From contig CAVQBP010000016.1 of assembly GCA_963710745.1 (NCBI GenBank), positions 186,001-250,000 of the forward strand: DNA of 64,000 bases, read 5' to 3'. The notes beneath the pieces were generated by a model, which was not told where the DNA came from, searched no databases, and was given only the letters and a program-made list of their open reading frames with translations. The position numbers and the translations under genes are program-made. Source of the stretch: CAVQBP01 sp963710745. GTDB lineage: Bacteria; Bacteroidota; Ignavibacteria; Ignavibacteriales; Ignavibacteriaceae. Position 1 is the stretch's first letter, and the number at the start of each line of letters is the position of its first letter. Shown one piece after another: positions 9,013-18,563 of the stretch.

Positions 9013-10479
9013 ATGCCGAAAAAAGAAACTAAAAATTTATTTAGAGCTTCATGGAAATATTCCGAAGCTCCCGAAAGTACCGGGCATATACAAATTCAAA
9101 AAAAATATGACCTGTACATTGACGGGAAATTTGCGAAACCCGTCAAAGGTAAATACTTTGATACAATCAATCCAGCAAATGATCAAAAAATATCTTCGGT
9201 TGCTGAGGCAACTGCAGAGGATGTGGACTTAGCAGTTAAGGCTGCCAGAAAAGCATTTGACGGATGGTCAAAATTATCAGGAAAAGACCGCGGCAAATAC
9301 ATCTTCAGGGTTGCACGTTTAATACAGGAGCGTGCACGCGAATTTGCTGTGATTGAAAGTATGGACGGCGGTAAACCAATCAGAGAATCACGCGATATCG
9401 ATATTCCGCTTGCTGCAAATCATTTTTTCTATCACGCTGGCTGGGCAGATAAATTACAATATGCTTTTCCGAACAGGAAGCCAAAAGCTGTGGGTGTGGT
9501 TGGTCAGATAATTCCCTGGAACTTTCCTTTATTGATGGCTGCATGGAAATTAGCCCCGGCACTTGCAACCGGGAATACTCTTGTATTGAAACCCGCAGAA
9601 ACGACACCATTAACTGCTTTGAAGCTGGCTGAAGTTATTGAGGCGAGCGGATTACCGAAAGGGGTAGTTAATATTGTTACGGGTGCTGGACAAACAGGTG
9701 CAAGTATTGTAAATCATCCCGATATAGATAAAATTGCTTTCACAGGCTCAACAGAAGTGGGAAGGTACATTGCAAAAGCTATTGCAGGCACTAATAAAAA
9801 GGTATCTCTTGAATTAGGCGGTAAAGGCGCTAATATAATTTTTGAAGATGCTGCGATTGATCAGGCTGTTGAAGGAATAGTTAATGCAATATTTTTTAAC
9901 CAGGGACATGTATGCTGTGCAGGATCCAGACTATTTGTACAGGAATCTGTAGCAGATAAAGTAATTCAGAAATTAAAGAATAGGATGGATACTCTAATTG
10001 TAGGTGATCCATTAGATAAAAATACAGATATCGGAGCAGTGAATTCCAAAAGACAATTGCAGACGATTGAAAAATATATAAAGATCGGTTTAAATGAAGG
10101 CGGTGAAATTTATCAGCCTGAGTGCAAATTACCTAAAAAGGGAAACTGGTGCGCTCCTACCTTATTCCTTAATGTATCACAGTCTCATAAAATTGTTCAG
10201 GAAGAAATATTTGGGCCGGTTTTAACGATTCAAACTTTCAGAACGATTAAAGAAGTAATTGAAAAAGCAAATAATACTCCTTATGGATTATCGGCCGGAG
10301 TATGGACACAAAATGGTGCAAAAATATTTCATTTAACTCAAAAATTAGTAGCAGGTGTAGTCTGGGCAAATACATTTAACAAGTTCGATGCTACCTCACC
10401 CTTCGGCGGCTACAAAGAAAGCGGCTTTGGCAGGGAAGGAGGACTGCACGGATTATATCCTTATGTAAAATTTGATTAA
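9013..10479 (+). CDS. NAD-dependent aldehyde dehydrogenase
   Basis: This 488-residue ALDH-superfamily enzyme has the complete active site: the Asn in IPWNFPLLM near 175, the cofactor loop FTGSTEVGR near 250, the general base Glu in LELGGKGANI, and the nucleophile Cys in GHVCCAGSR near 300. The second catalytic Glu is in EEIFGPVL. Sitting two bases behind deoC, the likely substrate is acetaldehyde, although ALDHs are broad and this is inferred from context. The N-terminus (about 25 residues before the first ALDH strand) is slightly longer than typical. It forms an operon with a shorter ALDH-like gene after 176 bases. Confidence 0.93.
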   Translation: MPKKETKNLFRASWKYSEAPESTGHIQIQKKYDLYIDGKFAKPVKGKYFDTINPANDQKISSVAEATAEDVDLAVKAARKAFDGWSKLSGKDRGKYIFRVARLIQERAREFAVIESMDGGKPIRESRDIDIPLAANHFFYHAGWADKLQYAFPNRKPKAVGVVGQIIPWNFPLLMAAWKLAPALATGNTLVLKPAETTPLTALKLAEVIEASGLPKGVVNIVTGAGQTGASIVNHPDIDKIAFTGSTEVGRYIAKAIAGTNKKVSLELGGKGANIIFEDAAIDQAVEGIVNAIFFNQGHVCCAGSRLFVQESVADKVIQKLKNRMDTLIVGDPLDKNTDIGAVNSKRQLQTIEKYIKIGLNEGGEIYQPECKLPKKGNWCAPTLFLNVSQSHKIVQEEIFGPVLTIQTFRTIKEVIEKANNTPYGLSAGVWTQNGAKIFHLTQKLVAGVVWANTFNKFDATSPFGGYKESGFGREGGLHGLYPYVKFD

Positions 10480-10655
10480 TAAACCACCCTACGCAAAAGC
10501 TTGAAGGTAAGGTGTAAAATATATTGAAAAAATAAAAAATTTTATTGTTCCATTTTTTACTTTTAGACCTTTAAAGGTTTAAATGTTTGTGGGTCTTCAT
10601 TCTGTGGCCTCAAAGGTTTATGCGTAACGTGAGTAATAACTATTCAGGGAAAAAA

Positions 10656-11516
10656 ATGAGCAGATTAAATATTAATAAAACTTATAAATTATATATCGGC
10701 GGAAAATTCCCGCGTACGGAATCAGGAAGATATTATGCTGTTAATAACAGCAATGGAGAATTGATAGCAAATATGTGCCTGGCTTCGCGGAAGGATTTCA
10801 GGAATGCGGTTGCTGCTGCACGTAAAGTGCAGGATTCGTGGGCAAATGCATCGGCTTTAAATAAAGGACAGGTTTTATACCGCATAGCAGAAATGCTCGA
10901 AGGAAGAAAAGAACAATTTATAGCAGAACTTGTTATCCAGGGTGAAACCGCTGAATCTGCTAAAGAGGAAGTTGAAGCTTCTATTGATCGTTTGGTTTAT
11001 TATGCAGGTTGGAGCGACAAATATCAGCAGTTTTTCAGTAGTGTTAACCCGGTAGTAAGTTCTCATTTCAACTTTTCAGTTCTTGAACCTGCAGGTGTTG
11101 TCTCAATTATAGCACCTGAAAATAAAAGTTTATTAAGTCTAATAACTTTAATTGCACCGGCAATTGTCGGAGGAAATACAGTAGTTTTATTAGCATCTGA
11201 AAGTAAACCTTTATCGGCTGTTTCTTTGGCAGAAGTATTAAATTCTTCTGATGTTCCGGGTGGAGTTGTAAATATTCTTTCAGGTAAAAAATCTGAATTG
11301 TACAGTCATATGGCATGTCATATGGATGTAAACTCAATTATATATTGCGGTGAAGACGAAAAGATAATTAAATCAATTAGTGAACTGGCAAGCGGTAACA
11401 TTAAAAGAACGGTTTTTCACAGAAAGGATGACTGGTTAAACGAGATTTATGAATCTCCGTATATAATTGAAAAAACTCAGGAAGTAAAAACTACATGGCA
11501 TCCGACCGGGATATAA
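10656..11516 (+). CDS. Short ALDH-like protein lacking the catalytic domain
   Basis: The 286-residue product aligns with the N-terminal cofactor-binding half of the preceding aldehyde dehydrogenase (LYIGGKFPRTESGRYY; LEPAGVVSIIAPEN; GGNTVVLLASESKPLSAVSLAEVL). It ends before the segment that would carry the nucleophilic cysteine. The start chosen is the ATG at 10656, preceded by CAGGGA; an upstream TTG is open in frame but gives a poor N-terminus. The frame is intact, codon use is ordinary and the end is not abrupt, so it may be a real non-catalytic partner of the DeoC/ALDH pair rather than a fresh pseudogene. In that case it could scaffold or regulate the full enzyme; this is inference. Confidence 0.75.
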   Translation: MSRLNINKTYKLYIGGKFPRTESGRYYAVNNSNGELIANMCLASRKDFRNAVAAARKVQDSWANASALNKGQVLYRIAEMLEGRKEQFIAELVIQGETAESAKEEVEASIDRLVYYAGWSDKYQQFFSSVNPVVSSHFNFSVLEPAGVVSIIAPENKSLLSLITLIAPAIVGGNTVVLLASESKPLSAVSLAEVLNSSDVPGGVVNILSGKKSELYSHMACHMDVNSIIYCGEDEKIIKSISELASGNIKRTVFHRKDDWLNEIYESPYIIEKTQEVKTTWHPTGI

Positions 11517-11746
11517 ATATTATATTAGTTCAAAAATTATGAATTAATTGTAAAGGAATTGTTTTATTGTCCGACGAAGTCGAGACCTCGTTAAAGATGG
11601 GCTTTATTGTTATATTGTTAAACGAATAGCAATAAAACAATATAATAATAACAGATTTGCCAGTTTAGATTCTTAACCAATAATATTTAATAAAAAATAT
11701 CTCAAATATTTTAAATTATATTATCTTAAAAAATGAACTCTATCAA

Positions 11747-11867
11747 GGGGCTGTCCAAAAGGTAAGAAAGTGTCATTTCGAGGGAGTCCTCGACCGAGAA
11801 ATCTTTTCAAAACGTAAGATTTCTCCCTTCGGTCGAAATGACAAACGTACTTTTTGGACAGCTCCCC
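11747..11867. repeat. Imperfect 121-bp inverted-repeat element (MITE/REP-like)
   Basis: The element begins GGGGCTGTCCAAAA and ends TTTTTGGACAGCTCCCC. Inside lie TGTCATTTCGA and its complement TCGAAATGACA, and a central hairpin CGACCGAGAAATCTT...AAGATTTCTCCCTTCGGTCG. The whole can fold into a long hairpin. Part of the same sequence recurs at 54761-54853, so it is a dispersed family. The surrounding 11517-12038 stretch otherwise has no gene. Confidence 0.8.
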
Positions 11868-12038
11868 TATTGTCAATCGAAACAAAATATTTGAAATGGT
11901 TTCGTTGATAAATAATAAAACAAGAATAACAAGAGATAGTTTTTGTTGACAATAATTCCTTCTCTTACCAAGAGAAGGGCTAAAGGATGAGTTCAAGTTG
12001 TAGAAAAAAATCAGATATCTTAGTTTAGGATTTTGTAA

Positions 12039-12260
12039 ATGATATTAGATATAGTAATAAATAAAACTGATGATGGTTATACAGCTGAAATACCTTCTTT
12101 GAAGGGATGTGAAAGCTGGGCGCATGATGAAGACACTGCAATGGATAAAATTCTGGAGTTAGCTTCTTTTTATCTTAAGTCAGATGTAAAAAAATTCAAA
12201 GTTGACAGGGCCAGAAAAATTAAAAATAAAATAATTTACAAACTGGTTTTTAATAAATAG
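12039..12260 (+). CDS. HicB-like small protein (orphan)
   Basis: The 73-residue product begins MILDIVINKTDDGYTAEIPSLKGC, matching the partial RNase-H-like fold of HicB antitoxins and related UPF0150 proteins (strand, DGY turn, strand, P-x-L-x-GC). It then has the helix EDTAMDKILELASFYL. There is no HicA toxin gene (a small dsRNA-binding protein) on either side and no C-terminal DNA-binding domain, so it is either a solitary HicB-like domain or the remnant of a toxin-antitoxin pair. It lies directly before a frameshifted TrmH-type gene. The function is not established. Confidence 0.65.
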   Translation: MILDIVINKTDDGYTAEIPSLKGCESWAHDEDTAMDKILELASFYLKSDVKKFKVDRARKIKNKIIYKLVFNK

Positions 12261-12288
12261 TTCGGCATGTAAAAATCGTTAAAAATAA

Positions 12289-12892
12289 ATGAAGAGTACA
12301 TTAGTACCCCAAACCGAGAGAAGAAAAAATAAAATTATTTCCGTTATTAATTTCCGTCAGCCTCTCTTTAAAGATTGTACTTGAAAACATTCACGATCCG
12401 CACAATGTAAGTGCAATATTCAGGACATGCGATGCCGTGGGAGTTCCGAAAGTTTCATTAGTGTATTACCAGGAAGCTTTTCCTAAGATCGGTAAAAAAT
12501 CTTCAGCTTCTGCTTTTAAATGGGTTGAAAGAGAAAAGTTCAAAAGTATTGAAGAATGTTACAGCAGTTTGAAAGAGGATGGATTCGATATTTATTCTTC
12601 TTCAATTTCAGATGAATCAGTAAGTTTATACGAACTCGATCTTACAAAGAAATCTGCAATAATCTTAGGTAATGAACACAGAGGTGTTTCCGATTCTGCT
12701 GCAAACCTTGCCGATAAAAAATTCATTATACCGATGTTCGGTATGGTTCAAAGCCTGAATGTTTCAGTAGCTGCTGCGATAATCTTGTATGAAGCTTTAA
12801 GGCAAAGAATGGAAGCGGGTATGTATAATGTACCGGGGTATTCTAATGATGAATTGAAAGAAAAAATAAATCAATGGACTTTCAGGAAGTAA
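12289..12892 (+). pseudogene. TrmH/SpoU-family RNA 2'-O-methyltransferase, single frameshift
   Basis: The gene starts at ATG 12289 (MKSTLVPQTERRKNKIISV...). It leaves frame in the CAGCCTCTCTTTAAAG run near 12361-12370: removing one base restores QPSLKIVLENIHDPHN and joins the long open part that ends at 12892. The rest has the complete SPOUT signatures: NVSAIFRTCDAVG, GNEHRGVS and the knot motif IPMFGMVQSLNVSVAAA. The reconstructed length (about 200 residues) fits tRNA Gm18-type methyltransferases. A recent mutation or a sequencing error is equally possible because everything except one base is intact. A short HicB-like gene precedes it and aroA follows. Confidence 0.88.
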
Positions 12893-12949
12893 AACAAAAA
12901 ATATTTCGGATTTCGGATTTTTGATTTTCGGATTTACAGGAGTTTAAAT

Positions 12950-14230
12950 ATGCTTCAATCTTTTAATCATATTGATAAGGTAAACGGGGAACTCGAATTA
13001 CCCGGAGATAAATCGATCTCCCACAGGGCCGTAATGTTTTCTTCCCTGGCAGAAGGAAAATCAAAAATCTTTAATCTTTCAAATGGTGAGGATGTATTCT
13101 CAACCCGCAACTGCTTTAAGCAAATGGGAGTCAGTATCGAGAACAAGGGTAACTTTGTTGAGGTTATTGGGAAAGGCTTTAAAAAATTCAGTAAACCTTT
13201 AAATTCATTAAATGCGGGAAATTCGGGAACAACTGCCAGATTAATTTCAGGCATTTTAATTGCGCAAAATTTTGAATCCGAGTTATCAGGTGATGAATCT
13301 CTTTCGAAACGCCCGATGAAGCGAATAATAACTCCTCTAACTGCAATGAATGGAAAGATAAAAGCATCTGAAAATTTTACTTTACCTCTGCTCTTTTATC
13401 CTGCTGAAGAAATAATTGGAATAAATTATGAGCTGCCTGTTGCCAGCGCACAGGTAAAGAGTGCTGTTTTACTTGCCGGCCTTCATTCCGAACAGATAAC
13501 TTCAGTGAGTGAAAATTTTCCTTCAAGAGATCATACTGAAAAAATGCTCGGTCTGACTACAAAAATAACTGAAAAAGGGAAAACAACTTTTGTCTCTAAA
13601 GATGATTATCCTGCTCCGAAAACTTATTTTGTCCCGTCCGATATTTCTACAGCTTCTTTTTTTATTATTCTTTCTCTTCTGTCTGAGAAATCATCTGTTA
13701 TTATTAAAAATGTATCCTTAAATCCTACCAGGACAGGTATCCTGGAAGTACTGAAAAATATGGGTGCGGAGATCAAAACAGAGAGTATCAAAGAAATGAA
13801 CGGTGAAATTTTCGGGGATCTTTCTATAAATAGCAGCGGTCTTAATAATATCAAAATTGATGAAAGGATAATACCTAATATTATTGATGAGATTCCTATT
13901 TTATCTGTAGCCTCAATATTTGCACAAGGGATATTTGAGATTAACAATGTTTCAGAGTTAAGAGCAAAAGAAACAGACAGGATTAATGCGATTTGTCATA
14001 ATATGAAATTGCTTGGACTGGATGTTGAAGAAAGAGAAGACGGTTTTTCTATTTCTGGTAAGGTAAAAAATAATCCTGTTGTTTTTGAAAGTTTTGGTGA
14101 TCATAGAATTGCGATGTCTTTTGGAATTCTGTCTTTATTGCTGAAAGACGGGGGGAAAGTAAACAATTTTGAATGCGCTTCTATATCCAACCCTGATTTT
14201 TTGGACCAATTATCAAAAATAACCGGGTAA
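12950..14230 (+). CDS. aroA: 3-phosphoshikimate 1-carboxyvinyltransferase (EPSP synthase)
   Basis: AroA transfers enolpyruvate from PEP to shikimate-3-phosphate in the aromatic amino acid pathway. The 426 residues carry PGDKSISHRAVM near the start, LNAGNSGTTARLISG near 88, the RPMKRII segment, RAKETDRI near 345 and FGDHRIAMSF near 382. The N-terminal lysine and the glycine-rich loop are intact. NSGTT is used in place of NAGTA/NAGTT at the PEP site, as in class II (glyphosate-tolerant-type) enzymes; the assignment to that class is tentative. A GGAG sits seven bases before the ATG. The gene is apparently monocistronic. Confidence 0.96.
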   Translation: MLQSFNHIDKVNGELELPGDKSISHRAVMFSSLAEGKSKIFNLSNGEDVFSTRNCFKQMGVSIENKGNFVEVIGKGFKKFSKPLNSLNAGNSGTTARLISGILIAQNFESELSGDESLSKRPMKRIITPLTAMNGKIKASENFTLPLLFYPAEEIIGINYELPVASAQVKSAVLLAGLHSEQITSVSENFPSRDHTEKMLGLTTKITEKGKTTFVSKDDYPAPKTYFVPSDISTASFFIILSLLSEKSSVIIKNVSLNPTRTGILEVLKNMGAEIKTESIKEMNGEIFGDLSINSSGLNNIKIDERIIPNIIDEIPILSVASIFAQGIFEINNVSELRAKETDRINAICHNMKLLGLDVEEREDGFSISGKVKNNPVVFESFGDHRIAMSFGILSLLLKDGGKVNNFECASISNPDFLDQLSKITG

Positions 14231-14550
14231 GTCATTAAGGAGCAATTTCAAGGGCTGCTATAAAAGCATTTGAATCGATAAAATTGATTAAAAGAGTTTA
14301 TTTTAAGTGAAAAAATTTTACAAGTTAAAAATTCTTATTATATGATATACAACTTTTCAAAAAGTAAATTATTAATGAAAAATATTCGCGGTACTATGAA
14401 TAAACATCAATTAATGCCCTGAAAATAATTTTGAAGAAAATAAAAGAATGGATATATTCAAGAAAAATTTTTTGGCATTTTATTAGACATAATATCGCCG
14501 GTTAACGTTTTATACAATCTGAAAACCTTAATAATTTTTTATAAATCTAA
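14231..14550. other. Intergenic region, no gene seen
   Basis: The 320 bases are AT-rich, with no credible frame, hairpin terminator or recognisable promoter. They separate aroA from the REC-cyclase gene. Confidence 0.5.
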
Positions 14551-15651
14551 ATGAATACTGTAAAAGGGAATATAATTGTCGTTGAAGATGAGAATATCAT
14601 TTCAATAGATCTTAAAAGAACATTAAATAAGCTGGGTTACAAAGTTAGCCTGGTTGTGAATTCAGGTGAAGAACTGCTGGAAAAGATAGATACTGTCGCT
14701 GTTGATCTAATTTTGATGGATATTTTGCTTGCCGGTGAAATGAGCGGTATAGATGCAGCTGCCATTATAAAAGAGAAATATAATATCCCGGTTGTTTATC
14801 TTACCGCATTAACAGATGAAGAGATACTTCAGAAAGCAATGGTAACCGAACCGTTCGGTTATCTGTTAAAACCTTTTGAAGAAAGAAGCCTCAATTCAAC
14901 TCTGGAGATGGCATTCTATAAACATATTGTTGATACGAAAGTTAAGCAGAAAACCAGGGAACTCGAAGATGAGAAAATTAAAACTGATGAACTCCTTCAT
15001 AATATTTTACCTGCTCAGATTGTTAATGAATGGAAATTGAAAGGTGAAATTAATCCTCGTAATTTTGATATGGTTTCAATTCTGTTTACTGATTTTTATA
15101 ACTTTGCAAAGGAAACGGAAGAACTAAAACCTGAAGAAATCCTGTATGAACTGAATGAAATATTTTATGAGTTCGACGATATAATTACCAAGTATGAACT
15201 TGAAAAGTTGAAAACAATAGGGGATAGCTATATGATTGGAGGCGGTATCCCGAATGAACTGTCCGATCACGCCGTAAGGATTATAAATGCTGCAATCGAA
15301 ATGAGAAATTATATAAATAAAAGAAATAAAAAATCAAAGCATAAATGGAAATTCAGGGCAGGCATTAACTCAGGTACGGTTGTTGCTGGGGTTGTTGGCA
15401 ATAATAAATTTACATATGATGTCTGGGGTGATACTGTAAATATTGCCAGCAGGATGAGCAGCAGCTGTGAGCCAAATGAAATAAATATTTCCGGTCCGAC
15501 TTTTAATTTAGTTAAAGATTATTTTGAATGTGAATACCGGGGGAAGTTCAATGCTAAGGGAAGAGGTGAAATAGACATGTATTTTGTGAAAAGCAAAAAA
15601 CAGGATATCGCCATACCTATAACTGATCTGGGCTTTGAAGCAGCCAGCTAG
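14551..15651 (+). CDS. Response regulator fused to class III adenylate cyclase
   Basis: A CheY-like receiver (residues about 8-120; phosphoacceptor Asp57 in LILMDILL, Lys in LLKPF) is joined by a coiled linker (KVKQKTRELEDEKIKTDELL) to a class III cyclase domain. That domain has both metal-binding aspartates (SILFTDF and TIGDSYM) and the transition-state Asn/Arg (VNIASRM). The adenine-selecting Lys (KLKTIGD) and Asp (YDVWGDT) are also present, so the product is predicted to be cAMP rather than cGMP. The HNILP motif before the catalytic core is typical of this linker type. The partner kinase is not adjacent. The stop overlaps that of the convergent neighbour. Confidence 0.93.
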   Translation: MNTVKGNIIVVEDENIISIDLKRTLNKLGYKVSLVVNSGEELLEKIDTVAVDLILMDILLAGEMSGIDAAAIIKEKYNIPVVYLTALTDEEILQKAMVTEPFGYLLKPFEERSLNSTLEMAFYKHIVDTKVKQKTRELEDEKIKTDELLHNILPAQIVNEWKLKGEINPRNFDMVSILFTDFYNFAKETEELKPEEILYELNEIFYEFDDIITKYELEKLKTIGDSYMIGGGIPNELSDHAVRIINAAIEMRNYINKRNKKSKHKWKFRAGINSGTVVAGVVGNNKFTYDVWGDTVNIASRMSSSCEPNEINISGPTFNLVKDYFECEYRGKFNAKGRGEIDMYFVKSKKQDIAIPITDLGFEAAS

Positions 15652-17618
15652 TAATTGAAATCCAATTGAATACTAAAACGATTATCAAGATTTCCATCTA
15701 TTTCAAGCAAAGCTGAACCTAAGGAATTCTCTTTCGGTTTATATGTCTCCGAATATTTACATGAAATGGTTGCTGAATTATATGGTTTTATTCTGACAAC
15801 AAAATACCATCTTATGCCTTCGCCGAATAATGCCGAACTTATTAAAGTACCGGGCAGATCATTTTCATATTCATAAACAGCTGAGTTAAATGAATCAGTT
15901 CTGAAGAAAGCAATTCTAGTATAAAAATTAAAAGAAGAAAACAGATTAAAGTGTATATCCTGGAAAATTAAAAAACCTTCTTCTGTTGACCTATTTATAG
16001 TAATATTATTGTATTCAAATCTTCCTCTCATCCCGACTTGTTTGCTAATCTTATAATTTAGTTCTACACGTGATATTTTTTTAACCCTGCTTCCTATTTT
16101 GGTCAAACCGTTTTCGTCTAATGTAATCTCTTTATTTTCATATTTAAACCGGATTCCTGTTTCGAAGTTTTTAATAAACTTATTTTTATAATCCAGGAGG
16201 AATTCATGACCGGTGCTTGGTAAAGGCATCCTGTAAGATGCATAAGGAAATTTAAACTGATCAAAATAAAAATTAAAAAGCCCTGCAGGCGAATTCCATC
16301 TTATTCCATAGTAAATTCCAAATTCATTTTTGCTTGTTCCTGATTTTTCACCGAAAGAAAATCCATGTATGTTATTAAAATCTTTTGGATAATTTCTAAC
16401 TGCAGCCAGGAAAATAAGTTCTTTACAAGCCTGAATTTCAATTCCGTTTATCGAGGCAACAGAAATACCGTCATAAACCATTTCTCCAAACAGATTTATG
16501 TTCTTTAATAATAGATCGAAGAAGAATGATGTATAATTAAAATTTTTCCCTTTTATATCATATATTGATCCGGGAATAAAAGAGTTTCCAAAAGAAGAAT
16601 TATAAAAAAGAATACCTGAATTTATATAATTGCTGTGAAAGTCAATTGCAGAACCAAAAACTGTTTCCGATGTGGAACTCTTTTTTGCCAATTCATTCTC
16701 AGTCCTGTGCAGACCATCAATAGGAGCAGATAATATTCCCTGGGTAACGGAATCAACATTTGCATCAACCCTATTCCGTGAATAGAAAGCTGTAAAACAA
16801 AAGTTTTTCCAGCCTAAATTCAGAGCGGTACCTCTAAAAAAATTACTTTCTGAAGCGCTGGCATACCTGCTGATAGTTTTGGAATTTTTCTTTACAGGGA
16901 ATACAGCATCAGCTCCCTTTGAAAAACCATACGGACTCCATAATGCTAAACCCTGACCCCATTTAATTAAATAATCACCGAGAATGATATTATTAATGAA
17001 CCCGGTTTTTTTAATGGATAAAAAGTAAGATGAAAAATCAGTAATTGAACTTTCCCCCGGATCTTTATCTGTTAAAAATCCCAGTTCCAGGTTATTAAAT
17101 CCTGCTGTAAACCTGTTGTACACTTTATATCCTGAACCTGCGAATTTCTTTTCAGCAAACCCTTTTCTAATCTGCAGATCATTCTGGATTTTACTCCTTA
17201 GTTTATAAGATGAATTAGAGAAAAAGGAATTCCCTTTAACCGTTGTTTTTTTATTAACGGTTAAGAAAGGATAGACTTTTTCAATTATATTTTTTGAGAG
17301 ATCTTCTATTGAATATAATTCATAAACAGAAAAAAAATGTCCGAATTTCTCTCTGTGTTTTAATATCCTGTTTGCGGTTGTGATATCCATAAACGGTACT
17401 TTAACTAATTCTATCAAACCTGCTTCATTGAGGTTTACTGGGTTAGAAATAAATTCTTCAATAGTATCGTATAGGTCAGAATTATCGGATTCATCGGAGG
17501 GCTGCTGAAGTAAATCTGACATTACTTCATCTGTTTTAATATCAATCGAATCGTCTAAACTTTGACCTTTTGAAATACAAAAAAATATGACAATCAGTAA
17601 GGTTACTGCTTTTACCAT
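15648..17618 (-). CDS. Helix-hairpin-helix domain protein with outer-membrane-like body
   Basis: The 656-residue product has a signal peptide (MVKAVTLLIVIFFCISKGQS), a short acidic stretch, then a ComEA-like helix-hairpin-helix pair at about 55-120 (NLNEAGLIELVKVPFMDITTANRIL, ...YSIEDLSKNII). The remaining 500 residues alternate aromatic/polar strands and glycine turns (for example GLFNFYFDQFKF) and end in FNY, as outer-membrane beta-barrels do. Proteins with this layout are common in Bacteroidota and are labelled helix-hairpin-helix proteins without known function. It lies five bases downstream of a PorV/PorQ-like gene in a likely two-gene operon. Its stop overlaps that of the convergent cyclase gene. 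Confidence 0.8.
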   Translation of the reverse strand: MVKAVTLLIVIFFCISKGQSLDDSIDIKTDEVMSDLLQQPSDESDNSDLYDTIEEFISNPVNLNEAGLIELVKVPFMDITTANRILKHREKFGHFFSVYELYSIEDLSKNIIEKVYPFLTVNKKTTVKGNSFFSNSSYKLRSKIQNDLQIRKGFAEKKFAGSGYKVYNRFTAGFNNLELGFLTDKDPGESSITDFSSYFLSIKKTGFINNIILGDYLIKWGQGLALWSPYGFSKGADAVFPVKKNSKTISRYASASESNFFRGTALNLGWKNFCFTAFYSRNRVDANVDSVTQGILSAPIDGLHRTENELAKKSSTSETVFGSAIDFHSNYINSGILFYNSSFGNSFIPGSIYDIKGKNFNYTSFFFDLLLKNINLFGEMVYDGISVASINGIEIQACKELIFLAAVRNYPKDFNNIHGFSFGEKSGTSKNEFGIYYGIRWNSPAGLFNFYFDQFKFPYASYRMPLPSTGHEFLLDYKNKFIKNFETGIRFKYENKEITLDENGLTKIGSRVKKISRVELNYKISKQVGMRGRFEYNNITINRSTEEGFLIFQDIHFNLFSSFNFYTRIAFFRTDSFNSAVYEYENDLPGTLISSALFGEGIRWYFVVRIKPYNSATISCKYSETYKPKENSLGSALLEIDGNLDNRFSIQLDFNY

Positions 17619-17623
17619 AAAAT

Positions 17624-18478
17624 TTATTTTCCTGAAAGATATTCTTTGATTCTTTTATAGCGGCTGCCTATATTCTTAAAGCTGATTAAAATTCCCGCCT
17701 GGTGGGTCAAACCTAAATCAGGATGATTTGCAACTGCGTAATCAAGATTAATGTAGGTATAGTGAATGCCTATTCCTGCAGTAAAAGCTGGAGGCTCGTT
17801 TGAGAATCCTGTCCGGATTGCCAAGTTATCAACAATATAATAGTCAATTCCGAATCTTAATGAAGCAGCATATCGTACATCTTTTTCCAAAGCGGCGTTA
17901 AGAGATAAGTCAGGGATAATATTATAACTTAATCCCGTATTAAAGACTGCAGGAATCTGATCATCTTCATCAACAAAAGATGCCCTGTTAATATTATAAA
18001 CAAAAAACCCCCACCTGATATCCGGCGTAATGTATGTTAATCCGCCGAGATTAAAATAGAAAACGGATTTATTACCATAGTTTTTTATTGAAACAGAATG
18101 ATAGTTGAAGGCAAATCCAACGAAGAAATTATCAGAAAATTTGCCAGAATATCCAAGAAGAATTTTATTTTCTTTATATAAATCGAATCCATAGGTCATT
18201 GCTCCGAATGAAATCGATCCGAATGAAAGCGGTTCATTATATGCAATAAATCCGTTTGCAAGCTCTTTTAAACCAAAGGGAGCAGGTGAATAGAACACAC
18301 CTATTTCTCTCCAGTTCATCTGGGTTAAACCGGCCGGATTGTTAAAAATGGCGAAAACGTCGTTAGAGAGTGCGACCCCTGAATTTGCTATCGAAATCTG
18401 CTTTGCCCCTGCCATCATTTGAGCTTGCGAAACCGATTCATAAACTATTATCAGCAGTAACGCAAATAAAAGTCTCAA
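17624..18478 (-). CDS. PorV/PorQ-like outer-membrane protein
   Basis: The 284-residue protein has a signal peptide ending near residue 19 (SVSQAQ) and then the typical FadL/PorV-PorQ opening MAGAKQISIANSGVALSNDVFAIFNNPAGLTQ. The NPAGL turn is diagnostic. The rest is amphipathic beta-strands of an outer-membrane barrel. PorV shuttles T9SS cargo to the cell surface; PorQ-like relatives have supporting roles. Several paralogues usually exist per genome, so the exact role is open. It is the first gene of a leftward pair with the helix-hairpin-helix protein, and it is divergent from the DUF4835 gene across an 85-base promoter region. Confidence 0.82.
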   Translation of the reverse strand: MRLLFALLLIIVYESVSQAQMMAGAKQISIANSGVALSNDVFAIFNNPAGLTQMNWREIGVFYSPAPFGLKELANGFIAYNEPLSFGSISFGAMTYGFDLYKENKILLGYSGKFSDNFFVGFAFNYHSVSIKNYGNKSVFYFNLGGLTYITPDIRWGFFVYNINRASFVDEDDQIPAVFNTGLSYNIIPDLSLNAALEKDVRYAASLRFGIDYYIVDNLAIRTGFSNEPPAFTAGIGIHYTYINLDYAVANHPDLGLTHQAGILISFKNIGSRYKRIKEYLSGK

Positions 18479-18563
18479 ATCGACAGTAATTATTTTATTT
18501 ATTGTTTGATTATATTGAAATTCATATATTAAATCAACTAAAAACTGAAAATTTTAAAAAAAA

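Noticed and set aside
10587..10655. Upstream TTG start of the short ALDH-like gene
   Set aside because: The extra residues are unlike any ALDH start, and CAGGGA lies just before the ATG at 10656.
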